Positions 17,792-26,745 of a stretch of DNA of 64,000 nt are shown here, one piece after another. Positions within the stretch are counted from its first letter, which is position 1. Each line of letters starts with the position of its first letter. The position numbers and the translations under genes are program-made. The notes under the pieces were generated by a model. It worked only from the letters and a program-made list of their open reading frames with translations, was not told the DNA's origin and made no database searches. The DNA is from Salinigranum salinum. Lineage in GTDB: Archaea; Halobacteriota; Halobacteria; Halobacteriales; Haloferacaceae. The stretch lies in assembly GCF_009176545.1 (NCBI RefSeq), contig NZ_VTOJ01000001.1, positions 1,984,001 to 2,048,000 of the forward strand, read 5' to 3'.

Positions 17792-18032
17792 GTACTCACC
17801 CCCTCGCGGGCGAGTTGGAAATACTGTCGGTCGTCGTGCGTCCCGTCGGCCACGATCGCGTGGTCACGTCCCGTCAACCGTCGTCGTGTGTCGTCGGTCG
17901 TGGTCGCGTGTCGTCGGTCGGCTCCCGCGACGAACGCGGGCGCGACGGAGACGCGGCGTCGCCCGGCGGACGGTTCGGGGTGGCGGACGGATATCCCAAC
18001 AGCCAACTACCCCCGACGCACGACAGGAGTGT

Positions 18033-18962
18033 ATGCACGACGTGGTGAGTCTCGGGAGCGTCAACGTCGACCACGTGGGTTATCTCGACGACGACGCGGT
18101 CGCGGCGCTCGAAGCGCAGTACGACTGGCTGCCGGAGCCGGGCGAGACGGTCGCCGTCTCCTCGGTCCCCGAGGCGCTCCGCGATCGGCTGTCCGAACTC
18201 TCGCTCGGCGGGAAGGGTGCGAACCAGGCGGTCGCCGCGGCTCGCGCGGGCGCGGACACGGCCTTTCTCGGCGCCGTCGGCGAGGACGACGAACGGTACC
18301 GGGTGTCTGCGGGTGTTGGCGCGCACGGCGTCGACGTCACCGAGGTCGCGCACGTCGATGGGCCGACGGGTTCGGCGTACATCGTCGTCGACGAGGCGGC
18401 CGAGAACCGCATCGCCATCCTCGCGGGCGCGAACGCCGCCGTCGACCGCGACTACGTCCAGTCGCGGTACGACACCGTCCGCGACGCCTCCTGTCTCCTC
18501 CTGCAGAACGAGATCCCACTCGACGGCGTCACCTGGCTCCTCGACCGACTCCTCGACGAACCGGACCCACCGACGGTCGTCGTGAACCCCGCGCCCGTCG
18601 CGGGATCCGAACCGCTCGTGAGTCACGCGGCGGTCGACGTCGTCGTCCCGAACGAACACGAGTACGCCCGACTGAACGGGGCGCTGTCGACGTTCGAGGG
18701 GACGCTCGTCGTCACCCGCGGCCCGAGACCAGTGCGGGTGGCCGGCCCGGAGTCGTTCGAGGTCGCCCCGCCCGCGGTCGACGCCGTCGACACCACCGGG
18801 GCCGGCGACGTCTTCACCGGCTACCTCGCGGCGTCGCTGTCGACCGGGAACGACTACTGGAGCGCCGTCGAACGCGCGGTGACCGCCGCGGCGCTCTCGA
18901 CCGAAGAACACGGCGTCCAGCCGTCGGTCCCCGACGCCGAGACGGTCGACGCCCGGCGCTGA
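18033..18962 (+). CDS. rbsK: PfkB-family sugar kinase, probable ribokinase
   Basis: The 309-residue kinase has the two PfkB signatures: GGKGANQAVAAAR (59-71) and DTTGAGDVFTGYLAA (253-267), with the catalytic Asp at about 259. The GGKGANQ form and VVVNPAPV segment favour ribokinase over other PfkB enzymes. An AGGAGT site precedes the ATG at 18033. The divergent nucleoside hydrolase suggests it phosphorylates ribose freed from nucleosides. About 15 extra residues after position 20 (AALEAQYDWLPEPGE) are unusual for ribokinase, so a nucleoside or other sugar kinase is an alternative. Confidence 0.88.
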   Translation: MHDVVSLGSVNVDHVGYLDDDAVAALEAQYDWLPEPGETVAVSSVPEALRDRLSELSLGGKGANQAVAAARAGADTAFLGAVGEDDERYRVSAGVGAHGVDVTEVAHVDGPTGSAYIVVDEAAENRIAILAGANAAVDRDYVQSRYDTVRDASCLLLQNEIPLDGVTWLLDRLLDEPDPPTVVVNPAPVAGSEPLVSHAAVDVVVPNEHEYARLNGALSTFEGTLVVTRGPRPVRVAGPESFEVAPPAVDAVDTTGAGDVFTGYLAASLSTGNDYWSAVERAVTAAALSTEEHGVQPSVPDAETVDARR

Positions 18963-18985
18963 CCACCGGGTGTGAACTCGCGGGA

Positions 18986-19055
18986 CGCTCCCGCCTCGTG
19001 GGTCGCTCCCGCCTCGTGGGTCGCTCCCGCTTCGTGGGTCGCTCCCGCTTCGTGG
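18986..19055. repeat. 18-bp tandem repeat, four copies
   Basis: The unit CGCTCCCGCCTCGTGGGT is repeated four times just after the rbsK stop. Copies 1 and 2 are identical, copy 3 differs by one base and copy 4 breaks off at the end. Confidence 0.88.
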
Positions 19056-19105
19056 TCGGACCCGGGAGGCGGTGCGCCTAAGACCGTGGCACACCTGCCA
19101 CGGAT

Positions 19106-19216
19106 ATGGCAGAAGCCACGAAGGGACAGAAACGGCTGATGATCGGCCTGTTCGTCTTCGCGATCCTGATGACCGTCCTCGGCATCGCGGTCATCGTCTT
19201 CCTCTCCGGACTGTAG
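19106..19216 (+). CDS. 36-residue single-pass membrane protein
   Basis: The short protein has a basic polar head (MAEATKGQKR) and one hydrophobic helix (about residues 11-35), ending FLSGL. Its composition is typical of the tiny single-pass proteins common in haloarchaea. The stop is directly followed by the stop of the convergent gene at 19217. No family name is known to me. Confidence 0.6.
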   Translation: MAEATKGQKRLMIGLFVFAILMTVLGIAVIVFLSGL

Positions 19217-20059
19217 CTACGCGTCGTCGGGCGTGTACGTCTCTCCCGGCTCGGCGTCGGCCCGCATCCGCCGGAGGGCGGCGGCGGCGTTGCTCGCGTC
19301 GTAGCCGAACAGGACGTCTCTCCCGTAGGCAGCGGCGACCTCTGTCGCGTGGATCAGGTCGTCGACGTCGACGTTCACGGCGTACAGTTCGACCGAGAAG
19401 TCGACGTCGAGCCCCGCGAGTCTCGTCTGGAACCCCTTCGCGATCGTCTCCAGCCAGTAGGTCGTCCCGTAGTGGGTGTCGTATAGCGGGACGACGAACT
19501 CGTCGACGTGCTCGCTCAGGGTGTCGAGGTCGAGACCGGCCCGCTCGTACAGGTGGCCCGGATACGGGTCGGGGTAGAGCGTGAGATAGCATCGGCCCGG
19601 CACCCTCGCCGCGGCCTCGGCGACGAAGTCAGTGATCACGGAGGCACGCCAGTCGAACCAGTCGTCGAAGTCGCTCTCGTGAAAGAGCCGCTCACACCGG
19701 TCACAGTGACAGAACTCCGCGCGGGGGAAGCCGACGTCGTCGAGGCGGACGTCGTCGTTCTCGGCGACGCAGTCGTCGACGATCTCGAGTAGCCCCTCGC
19801 GGTAGCGATCGTTCGTCGGGCAGACGTACGCCCAGTCGAAGTAGGTGCGGTCTCTGGTGGCGAGTCGGCCCTCCTCGTCGACGGGGACGAGGTCGGGGTT
19901 CTCGTCGGCCGCGGCGTTGTCACCGAAACACGACACCATGTTCACGGCGTTCGGGAGCGGCGCGGCCGCTCGGCCCGTGACGTCCTTGACCTCGTAGAAG
20001 CCCCGGTCGAAGTCGCTCCACTCGACTTCCTCCGCGTTTCGCGTGACGACACCGTACAT
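19217..20059 (-). CDS. conserved haloarchaeal protein, glycoside-hydrolase-like TIM barrel suspected
   Basis: The 280-residue soluble protein has the line-up DRTYFDWAYVCPTNDRYREGLLE, then VRLDDVGFPRAEFCHCDRCERLF, then VPLYDTHYGTTYWLETIA and DVLFGYDASNAAAAL. The order of strand-like segments ending in DD, YD and GYD resembles the beta-alpha-barrel of hypothetical glycoside hydrolases (GHL/DUF4015-like), and CHCDRC could bind a metal. This is inference from pattern only. It sits between small membrane protein genes. Confidence 0.65.
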   Translation of the reverse strand: MYGVVTRNAEEVEWSDFDRGFYEVKDVTGRAAAPLPNAVNMVSCFGDNAAADENPDLVPVDEEGRLATRDRTYFDWAYVCPTNDRYREGLLEIVDDCVAENDDVRLDDVGFPRAEFCHCDRCERLFHESDFDDWFDWRASVITDFVAEAAARVPGRCYLTLYPDPYPGHLYERAGLDLDTLSEHVDEFVVPLYDTHYGTTYWLETIAKGFQTRLAGLDVDFSVELYAVNVDVDDLIHATEVAAAYGRDVLFGYDASNAAAALRRMRADAEPGETYTPDDA

Positions 20060-20155
20060 GCGCGAAAAAGCGGCCCGAGGTGGGTAACGGTTTTCGTTCG
20101 GTGCCGTCGATTCGGTCGATTCGTCGATTTGGTCAGCTCGCCCGGCGTCGCGGTC

Positions 20156-20257
20156 TCACTCGGTCGGGACCTCGACGGGGTCGCCCCCCGACGAGACCAT
20201 GACGTAGACGAGTGCGACGAGCGCGACGACGAGGACCAGTTTCGCTTTGCTGGACAT
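20156..20257 (-). CDS. 33-residue single-pass membrane protein
   Basis: The sequence is MSSKAK, one hydrophobic helix (about residues 7-22) and an acidic tail ending VEVPTE. The ATG at 20257 is the first in frame after a non-coding-looking stretch. No family is recognised. Confidence 0.5.
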   Translation of the reverse strand: MSSKAKLVLVVALVALVYVMVSSGGDPVEVPTE

Positions 20258-20532
20258 ACGTGGAACTACTCCGACGACGTACAAATCCGTTTCGCTCGTT
20301 TCGACGGAGTGTCCGGAGTAGGCAACGAGGCGAGTCCGAGCGAGAGAGGGTGGCCCTCTCGTAGCTGAGCCGTGCCTCGCGAGGGAGGACGGTGTGAGAG
20401 ACGACCGAACCCTCTCGCGGGGCGGCACGGGCCACGACGCGTCCGACGCACTCCGGTTCGCGTCCTTCGGGCGGCCGGGAGCGACTCGTCGCGTAGAAGC
20501 AATAGACCGCGCGCACGGTCACGGGCCCGGAG

Positions 20533-20994
20533 TCAGGAGGCGTCGATGTGGTCGGCGAACGCCTCGCGGATGAACGTGCCGCAGTACTCACAGCGGAGCC
20601 CTTCCGGGAGGACGGAGAACTCCGAGCCGATGGGCTCGTCCGCGTTCGTGATGCAGTTGTGGTTCGGGCACGAGAGCACCCCCACCACGCGGTCGGGCCG
20701 TTCGACGCGGTTCTTCTCGACCACCTCGTAGTCGCGGACGATGTTGATCGTCGCCTCTGGAGCGATGAGCGAGAGGACGTCCACCTCCGACTGGCTCAGC
20801 TCGCGGTCTTCGACCTTCACGATGTCCTTGCGGGCGATCCGGCCGGACGGGACGTTCATGCCGATCGAGACGGATTCGCCGGCCGAGCCGTCGATGCCGA
20901 GAATCGCGAGGACGTTCAGCGCCTGTCCGGCGGTGACGTGGTCGATGACGGTCCCGTTGCGGATCTTCGAGACGCGGAGTTCGTGTTCGGTCAT
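20533..20994 (-). CDS. pyrI: aspartate carbamoyltransferase regulatory subunit
   Basis: The 153-residue protein is the nucleotide-binding regulatory chain of aspartate transcarbamoylase. The N-terminal allosteric domain starts with [21 protein letters not shown]. The C-terminal zinc domain has Cys109, Cys114, Cys135 and Cys138 in CPNHNC and CEYC, the four-cysteine site that holds the catalytic trimers. Its ATG overlaps the pyrB stop by 4 bp, so it is co-translated with pyrB. Confidence 0.98.
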   Translation of the reverse strand: MTEHELRVSKIRNGTVIDHVTAGQALNVLAILGIDGSAGESVSIGMNVPSGRIARKDIVKVEDRELSQSEVDVLSLIAPEATINIVRDYEVVEKNRVERPDRVVGVLSCPNHNCITNADEPIGSEFSVLPEGLRCEYCGTFIREAFADHIDAS

Positions 20995-21917
20995 GGTGAC
21001 TGTGAGTCGGTGTGCCCCAGGAGACTGTCGAGGAGCGCCATCCGGACGGGGACGCCGTTGTGCGCCTGCTCGAAGTAGTTCGCCTGCGGCAGGTCGTCCA
21101 CGGCGGGATCGATCTCGTCGACCCGCGGCAGGGGGTGCATCACGGCCAGCGACTCCTTCGCGTCCGCGAGCGTCGTCGCGTCGATCTGGTACTCGCCCGC
21201 CACCTCGCGATACTCGCGCTCGTCGGGGAAGCGTTCGCGCTGGATGCGCGTGACGTACAGCACGTCGAGTTCGGGGAGGACCTCGTCGAGGTCGGCGTGC
21301 TCGCGGACCTGCGCGCCCGCCTGGTGGAGGTCGTACCGGACGCTCCGGGGCAGCTGGAGCGACTCCGGCGAGACGAAGTGCTGGCGGACGTCGAAGTTGG
21401 TCAGCGCCATCGACAGCGAGTGGACCGTCCGCCCGTACTTGAGATCGCCCATGATACCGACGGTGATGTCGTCGAGGCCGACGTTCTCGCGGATCGTGTA
21501 CAGGTCCAGCAGGGTCTGTGAGGGGTGCTGACCCGCGCCGTCGCCCGCGTTGACGAGCGGGACGTCGACGAACTCGGACGCCATCCGTGCCGAACCCTCC
21601 GCAGGGTGTCTGAGCACGAGCGCGTCGGCGTACCCCTGAATGACGCGGACCGTGTCGGCGAGCGACTCGCCTTTCTTCACCGACGAGGACTCGACCGACC
21701 CCATGTCGATCGTCTCGCCGCCGAGCCGTTTCATCGCCGTGTCGAAGCTCATCTTCGTCCGTGTGCTGGGTTCGAAGAAACAGAGTGCGAGCACCTTTCC
21801 GGCGTGGCGCTCGCGAACCGCCGTCGGGTCGGCGTCGATCTCGGCGGCGCGGTCCAACACCGCCTCGACGTCGGCGCGCGACAACTGCGCGGCGGAGATG
21901 AGGTGGTCGTAACGCAT
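20991..21917 (-). CDS. pyrB: aspartate carbamoyltransferase catalytic subunit
   Basis: This 308-residue enzyme joins carbamoyl phosphate and aspartate in pyrimidine synthesis. The carbamoyl-phosphate loop [11 protein letters not shown] (about 48-58), [32 protein letters not shown] and [10 protein letters not shown] are all present and in order. Length fits the family. It is the first gene of the pyrB-pyrI operon, overlapping pyrI by 4 bp. Allosteric control by nucleotides is expected because pyrI is present. Confidence 0.98.
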   Translation of the reverse strand: MRYDHLISAAQLSRADVEAVLDRAAEIDADPTAVRERHAGKVLALCFFEPSTRTKMSFDTAMKRLGGETIDMGSVESSSVKKGESLADTVRVIQGYADALVLRHPAEGSARMASEFVDVPLVNAGDGAGQHPSQTLLDLYTIRENVGLDDITVGIMGDLKYGRTVHSLSMALTNFDVRQHFVSPESLQLPRSVRYDLHQAGAQVREHADLDEVLPELDVLYVTRIQRERFPDEREYREVAGEYQIDATTLADAKESLAVMHPLPRVDEIDPAVDDLPQANYFEQAHNGVPVRMALLDSLLGHTDSQSP

Positions 21918-22049
21918 CAGTGTACTTCGGACGTGGCAGGGGCTTGAATCTCCCGGACGGATGCGATCGTCGGGGAGCCGTCTCTCGTGAGGCGACCTCG
22001 TCGAACGGAGCCGACGGTCCGGTCACGACGGTCGACTCTGGGAGTGCGT

Positions 22050-23306
22050 CTACGGCCAGCTTCCGGCTCCGCGGTAGGCGTCGGCGACGCGCTGGATCGC
22101 GACGACGTACGCCGCGGTTCGGAAGTTCGGCAGGTCGTGCTCCTCGTACGCCTCGACCAGCCGGTCGAACGCGTCGACGACGATCCGTTCGAGTTCGTCG
22201 TTGACACGCTCCTCGGTCCAGGCGAACCGCTGGCGGTTCTGCACCCACTCGAAGTACGAGACGGTGACGCCGCCGGCGTTGGCGAGGATGTCCGGGACGA
22301 CGGTCACCTCCTTCTCGGTGAGGATGTCGTCGGCGTCGGGCGTGATCGGCCCGTTCGCCGCCTCAACGATGACGTCCGCCTCTACCTGGGTCGCGAGTTC
22401 GGCGTCGATGGCGTTTTCGAGTGCCGCCGGCACCAGCAGGTCGACGTCCATCGTGAGCAGTTCCTCGTTCGAGAACTCCTCCTCGGCGTCGGCGTACCCC
22501 GAGACGGAACCGGTCTCTCGCTTGAACTCCTTGACGGCGCGTGTGTCCAGTCCGCCGGGGTGGAACACCGCGCCCGAGGAGTCCGAGACGGCGACGACGT
22601 TCGCGCCGAGATCCTCGATGAGCTTCGCGGCGACCGACCCGGCGTTGCCGTACCCCTGAATCGCGACCGTCGCCCCCGTGACGTCCTTGTCGAGGTAGTC
22701 GAACGCCTCGCGGGAAGCGAGCATCACCGACCGGCCGGTCGCCTCGACACGGCCCGCACTGCCGCCGTTGGCGGGCGACTTCCCCGTGATGACGCCCGGT
22801 GCCGTCGTGTTCTCCAGTTTCTCGTAGGTGTCCTTGATCCAGTTCATCTCACGCTGACCCGTGTTGACGTCCGGCGCGGGAATGTCCTTGTCCGGGCCGA
22901 TGAACGGGCGGAGTTCCTTGGCGAACGTTCGGGTGACGCGCTCCAGCTCCGACTCGGAGTAGCCACGAGGGTCGATCACGATGCCGCCCTTGCCCCCGCC
23001 GTAGGGGATGTCGACGACGGCGCACTTGTACACCATCCACCCCGAGAGCGCCTTCACCTCGTCGCGCGAGACGTTCGGGTGGTAACGGATGCCACCCTTG
23101 TACGGTCCCCGGTCGCCGTTGAACTGCGATCGAAACCCGCGGAACGTCTCGAGCGTCCCGTCGTCCAGCTCGACCGAGAGCGTCAGTTCGAGGACCCGTT
23201 CGGGGTGTTTGAGCCGGTTCACCACGTCCGCGGGGACGTCCAGGTAGGCGGCCGCGTCGTCGATCTGTTCCTGGAGACTCTCGAACGGGTTCGCCTCGTC
23301 AGGCAT
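22050..23306 (-). CDS. gdh: glutamate dehydrogenase
   Basis: The 418-residue hexameric-type enzyme interconverts glutamate with 2-oxoglutarate and ammonium. The catalytic segment PYGGGKGGI (Lys106) is preceded by KGGIRYHP and followed later by the dinucleotide-binding turn [11 protein letters not shown]. Cofactor preference (NAD or NADP) is not clear. The ATG at 23306 is preferred over an upstream start at 23441, because an AT-rich TATA-like element sits about 25 bases before it and would fall inside a longer gene. Haloarchaea often carry several gdh paralogues. Confidence 0.95.
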   Translation of the reverse strand: MPDEANPFESLQEQIDDAAAYLDVPADVVNRLKHPERVLELTLSVELDDGTLETFRGFRSQFNGDRGPYKGGIRYHPNVSRDEVKALSGWMVYKCAVVDIPYGGGKGGIVIDPRGYSESELERVTRTFAKELRPFIGPDKDIPAPDVNTGQREMNWIKDTYEKLENTTAPGVITGKSPANGGSAGRVEATGRSVMLASREAFDYLDKDVTGATVAIQGYGNAGSVAAKLIEDLGANVVAVSDSSGAVFHPGGLDTRAVKEFKRETGSVSGYADAEEEFSNEELLTMDVDLLVPAALENAIDAELATQVEADVIVEAANGPITPDADDILTEKEVTVVPDILANAGGVTVSYFEWVQNRQRFAWTEERVNDELERIVVDAFDRLVEAYEEHDLPNFRTAAYVVAIQRVADAYRGAGSWP

Positions 23307-23328
23307 GGTGGAACCACCACCGGGAGCG

Positions 23329-23381
23329 AGAATAAGTGTGCCGGAGTATGTATCATAGGGTAGACCTAATACACCTAATAC
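23329..23381 (-). promoter_or_regulatory. gdh promoter with exact 9-bp tandem repeat
   Basis: On the minus strand, ACTTATTC lies about 25 bases before the gdh ATG and fits a TATA box for a leaderless mRNA. Just upstream, ACCTAATAC (plus-strand reading) occurs twice head to tail at 23364-23372 and 23373-23381, a position where a regulator could bind. Confidence 0.45.
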
Positions 23382-23412
23382 TCTCTCGTCCCCCCACGAC
23401 CGACCCCGGTGC

Positions 23413-24279
23413 TCACCCGTCCTCGACGACACCCGCAGCACGGGCCCGTTCGAGCGTCCGTTCGGCCTGCGTGACGAGCGGCGCGTCGATCATCTCGCCG
23501 TCGACGCTGAACACCCCACGACCCGCCGCGTCGGCGTCGTCCTTCGCCGCGAGCACGCGCCGTGCCCACTCGATCCGGTCCGCGTCCGGCGTGAGCGCCT
23601 CGTTGATGATCGTGACCTGTCGCGGGTGGATGGCGAGTTTGCCGTCGTAACCCAGCTGGACGGTCGTGGCCGTCTGTGCACGAAGCCCCTCGTCGTCCTC
23701 GTAATCCGTGTGCAGGGTGTCGATGGCGTCGACGCCGGCCGCGCGGGCCGCGACGAGCACGCGCTGGCGGGCGTACAGTACCTCGGCCCCCTCGGCCGTG
23801 CGTGTCGCTCCCACCGACGCGGCGAAGTCCTCGGCCCCGAAGACGAGCGCGTCGACCGGTTCCGTCCCGGCGACGGCCGCCGCGTTCAGCACCCCAGTCG
23901 CCGTCTCGACCAGCGCGAGGAGCGGGACGTCGACGCCGTGAGACGCGACGAGATCCGCCACAGCGACGACGTCGTCGACCGACTCCACCTTCGGGACGAC
24001 GACGGCGTCGAGTCGGACCTCGTCGCCGTCCGCGTCGTCGGAACCGAGCAGGACGTCGAGGTCGGCCTCGGGGTCGCCGACGCGGACGGCGACCTCGCAG
24101 TCGGGGTCGAACGCCGGATCGACGAGCACCGCACGAACCGCCGCCCGCGCCTCGTCCTTCCGTGACGGGGCGACGGCGTCTTCGAGGTCGAAGACGACGG
24201 TGTCCGCCCCGCTCGCGGGTGCCTTGCGCAGTAGCTCGGGTCGATCGCCGGGTGAGAAGAGGACGCTCCGCCGGGTCAT
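23413..24279 (-). CDS. CitE-like lyase (HpcH/HpaI aldolase family)
   Basis: The 288-residue protein starts [19 protein letters not shown] and carries [20 protein letters not shown], the CitE/malyl-CoA lyase signature with a metal-binding acid. [40 protein letters not shown] and KLAIHPRQV follow in order, so all catalytic segments are kept. Family members cleave malyl-, citramalyl- or citryl-CoA, and the substrate is open. The ATG at 24279 is chosen because it starts the conserved sequence. It runs toward gdh on the same strand. Confidence 0.92.
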   Translation of the reverse strand: MTRRSVLFSPGDRPELLRKAPASGADTVVFDLEDAVAPSRKDEARAAVRAVLVDPAFDPDCEVAVRVGDPEADLDVLLGSDDADGDEVRLDAVVVPKVESVDDVVAVADLVASHGVDVPLLALVETATGVLNAAAVAGTEPVDALVFGAEDFAASVGATRTAEGAEVLYARQRVLVAARAAGVDAIDTLHTDYEDDEGLRAQTATTVQLGYDGKLAIHPRQVTIINEALTPDADRIEWARRVLAAKDDADAAGRGVFSVDGEMIDAPLVTQAERTLERARAAGVVEDG

Positions 24280-24434
24280 GGGGGCGTCGACGGCCGACGC
24301 CCGCAAGAAGGTTGTCCTCCCGTACACGGGTGTGGTCTCGTGCCGAGTGCACCGGGCGGACACTCGCTCCGGTCGACGACCGCGTGGGAGAACCACCACG
24401 TGGAGGGGATCTCCACGCGGAGAGACCGACCGCG

Positions 24435-24899
24435 CTACGCGTGGTCGACGGCGTGCGCGTCGACGTCGACGTCGTCGGCGACACCGAGTTCGTCGAGCGC
24501 GTGGACGACGACTCGCGCCTGGACCGCCGCCTGCGGCTCGGCGTCGGGGTCGTCGATGGTCGCCAGACTCCGCGCGAGCAGCCGCCCCTCGAGTTCGGTC
24601 TGGTCGGGTTCGTCACGGGTCGCGTTCAGGAGCGCCTCGAAGTCCTCCCGCAGCGAGAACGAGGCGTGAGCGACGTTACACCGCGACAGCGGCAGCATCC
24701 CCATCTCGAGGACGAGGTCGCGCACGAGTTGCCAGTCGCTCTCGCAGAAGTGGATCGACACCTCGCCGACGATGTCACGCCACGCGATGGGGTCCGCGTT
24801 CCGCATCAGCGTCACGGCTCGCGGCGGCAGATCGAGTCGGGCGACGGTGTCGTCGTCGGCACAGAGACAGCACGGCTGTTCCGTCTGGCCGGTGTACAT
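24435..24899 (-). CDS. conserved hypothetical protein with Cys-rich head
   Basis: The 154-residue soluble protein starts MYTGQTEQPCCLCADDDTVARLDLPPRAV. CCLC plus the later SIHFCESDWQLVRDLV and RCNVAH could form a small metal site, but this is speculation. The C-terminal half is acidic and Ala-rich. No family is recognised. A palindrome-rich AT stretch about 180 bp upstream may contain its promoter. Confidence 0.65.
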   Translation of the reverse strand: MYTGQTEQPCCLCADDDTVARLDLPPRAVTLMRNADPIAWRDIVGEVSIHFCESDWQLVRDLVLEMGMLPLSRCNVAHASFSLREDFEALLNATRDEPDQTELEGRLLARSLATIDDPDAEPQAAVQARVVVHALDELGVADDVDVDAHAVDHA

Positions 24900-25078
24900 A
24901 CTCGCTCTGAGGACGCGATCCGTTAGAGGGTTTCGCGACGAAGGGAGGCGACGATGGCAGGGTGATGACGTCGCCGTCTTCGGTCGCAGTACGGTGGCGC
25001 GAAGACATGGCAGGTACTGAGACACACGGTGGGATGCGGTTGGTCAGGGCATCGTTCGCGCCAACTGCGGAGAGTGGA

Positions 25079-25138
25079 CTGTACAATAAAAACCTTTCGA
25101 GACAGTTGTATGTACACTATATATCGTACATATTGTAC
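25079..25138. promoter_or_regulatory. AT-rich stretch with repeated TGTAC palindromes
   Basis: TGTACA-type half sites occur at about 25080, 25111, 25125 and 25134. TGTAC-ACTATATATC-GTACA (25111-25130) and GTAC-ATATT-GTAC (25126-25138) are inverted repeats. The base composition differs sharply from the GC-rich surroundings, suggesting an operator or promoter region. Which gene it serves is unclear. Confidence 0.4.
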
Positions 25139-25159
25139 TAATACATTGATTTTTACGAA

Positions 25160-25888
25160 TCATTTGATCGAATCGGATATGTCGGGGAATCTGATCTCCA
25201 TCGGGAGACCGACGCGGTCGCGCGGGACGTCGGCGTCGGGGACGTCGGGTAGTCGCGCCAGGGGCTGAGACGCGGCGACGGCGAGCACCAGCGCGTCGAT
25301 CACGTCGTCGCGCGCCACGTCGCTCCGGCGGGTCGCGTCGAGACACGCCGCGTACGTCTCGTCGACGTCGGGCACCGCCGGTCGGAGACGGTCGAGCCGC
25401 GCCGTCCGCCCCGCCGTCTCCGATTTCGACGTGAGGACGGGTCCGTCGCCGAGCGCAGCGAAACACAGCTCCGGGTGGGCCTCGACCACGCGCGACGCCG
25501 CGGCCGGCGACGACCGGAGCGTCGCGTCGACCTCCCTGATCTTGGGGACGAGGTGCCAGGCCTGAATCGAGAGCCCGTAGCCCGTCCGATCGCGGTTCAC
25601 CACCGACGCCGTCTCGTGGTCCGGCGCGTCCAGCACGGCCCGACACGGCGCGAAGAACACCGTCGAGGCGCGCGATCCCAGCCGCTCCCGGGCGGCCTCG
25701 TCGCACGCGCGGCGCTCGGTCTCCGGGAGGCCGATGGGCATGTCGACGAGCAGGCGCTCCGCCGTCGGGAAGGCGCCGAGGACGCGCTCGAAGTCGGGGT
25801 AACAGCCGTGGTCGACCCCGCCGTCGGGGTCGAACCTTACTGCGAACCACCCGGCCGAACAGCCGTCGACGCCGACGTATCGGGACAC
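25160..25888 (-). CDS. DUF429 family protein
   Basis: The 242-residue protein opens with MSRYVGVDGCSAGWFAVRFD and carries LLVDMPIGLPETERRACDEAAR, FFAPCRAVLD, GYGLSIQAWHLVPKIREVD and EAHPELCFAALG, the ordered motifs of DUF429 (a predicted RNase H-like nuclease fold). The early Asp, the VDMPIGLP Asp and the EAHPE Glu are candidate metal ligands. Function is not established. The 3' end runs into the AT-rich stretch. Confidence 0.88.
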   Translation of the reverse strand: MSRYVGVDGCSAGWFAVRFDPDGGVDHGCYPDFERVLGAFPTAERLLVDMPIGLPETERRACDEAARERLGSRASTVFFAPCRAVLDAPDHETASVVNRDRTGYGLSIQAWHLVPKIREVDATLRSSPAAASRVVEAHPELCFAALGDGPVLTSKSETAGRTARLDRLRPAVPDVDETYAACLDATRRSDVARDDVIDALVLAVAASQPLARLPDVPDADVPRDRVGLPMEIRFPDISDSIK

Positions 25889-25975
25889 ACAGCACCCGGC
25901 GGCCGCCGACGGAAAGAGCGTTCCGGGTGTCAGCGTCCCGGTCAGCGTCCCGACACCGCCTCAGCGGTCCGTCGG

Positions 25976-26610
25976 TCACGACCGCCAGAACGCCTCCGGC
26001 GGCGACGACGACAGGTCACGGTTCCAGACGACGGCGACCACTCCGTCGGCGGGAGCGGGAACGAGTAGCGCGACCCACCCCGAGAGCGACGCGCCCGGAT
26101 CGATGCGTCGTTTGCCCGGATACGGCGTCCCCGGCCAGCGGTACTCGTCCCACGACTCGGGGCTGTAGTACACCGGCGCGCGACCGTCGGCACTGGCAGT
26201 GGAGAACTCGCTCCGGGAGGGTGTCGCCCGACGCCTCGTCGACGAGTTCGACCGTCCAGCCGCCAGCGTACGGCGCGACCACCGGCCCGACTGCCGTCTC
26301 GCGCGTCTCGCCCGGCTCGATCGGCTCGACCTCGACCGCTCGATCCGTCTCGTAGATCATCCCTGCGAACGCACGGATTCGCCCACGGTAGCTGCCGCGC
26401 GACCCGCCCGTGTTGGTCACCGTGACGGTCGCGGAGAACGCCGCTCCGAGGGTCAGTTCCGCGGGCACGGACAGGGACGCCTCGAACGCGGGCGGGTCGG
26501 CGCTCCCCACGCGCAGACCGGGGCCCGTACACCCTGCCGTCAGGGACGCCCCCGCGGCCCCGACAGCGCCGAGCAGCTGTCGTCTGTGTACGTCGCTCGT
26601 TCGTCAGCAC
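25976..26610 (-). pseudogene. Tat lipoprotein gene with two single-base frameshifts
   Basis: A coherent protein can be read only by changing frame twice. From a GTG at 26610 the frame gives VLTNERR. After one extra base it continues as HRRQLLGAVGAAGASLTAGC, a Tat motif and lipobox, then a Thr/Val-rich domain with ADPPAFEASLSVPAELTLG and GPVVAPYAGGWTVELVDEAS. Near 26195 a second extra base moves it to DGRAPVYYSPESWDEYRW and a C-terminus ending EAFWRS. Both changes look like single-base insertions. It may be a decayed gene or carry sequencing errors. Confidence 0.65.
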
Positions 26611-26745
26611 GGAGCGTGAGCCTACCCCGGATGTGCTCGGCGGCTGCCAGACCGTGGCCACACACGCCAGGGCGCGAGGAACAGCGCGTGCGACCACGAA
26701 CGGGCCGACCGAACTGCCTTTGCGTCCCCGCCGAGTGTGCCCGCC

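Noticed and set aside
23307..23325. Sequence ACCACCACCGGGAGCGAG shared with about 54270
   Set aside because: Only a short coincidence in non-related intergenic regions, without other shared context.
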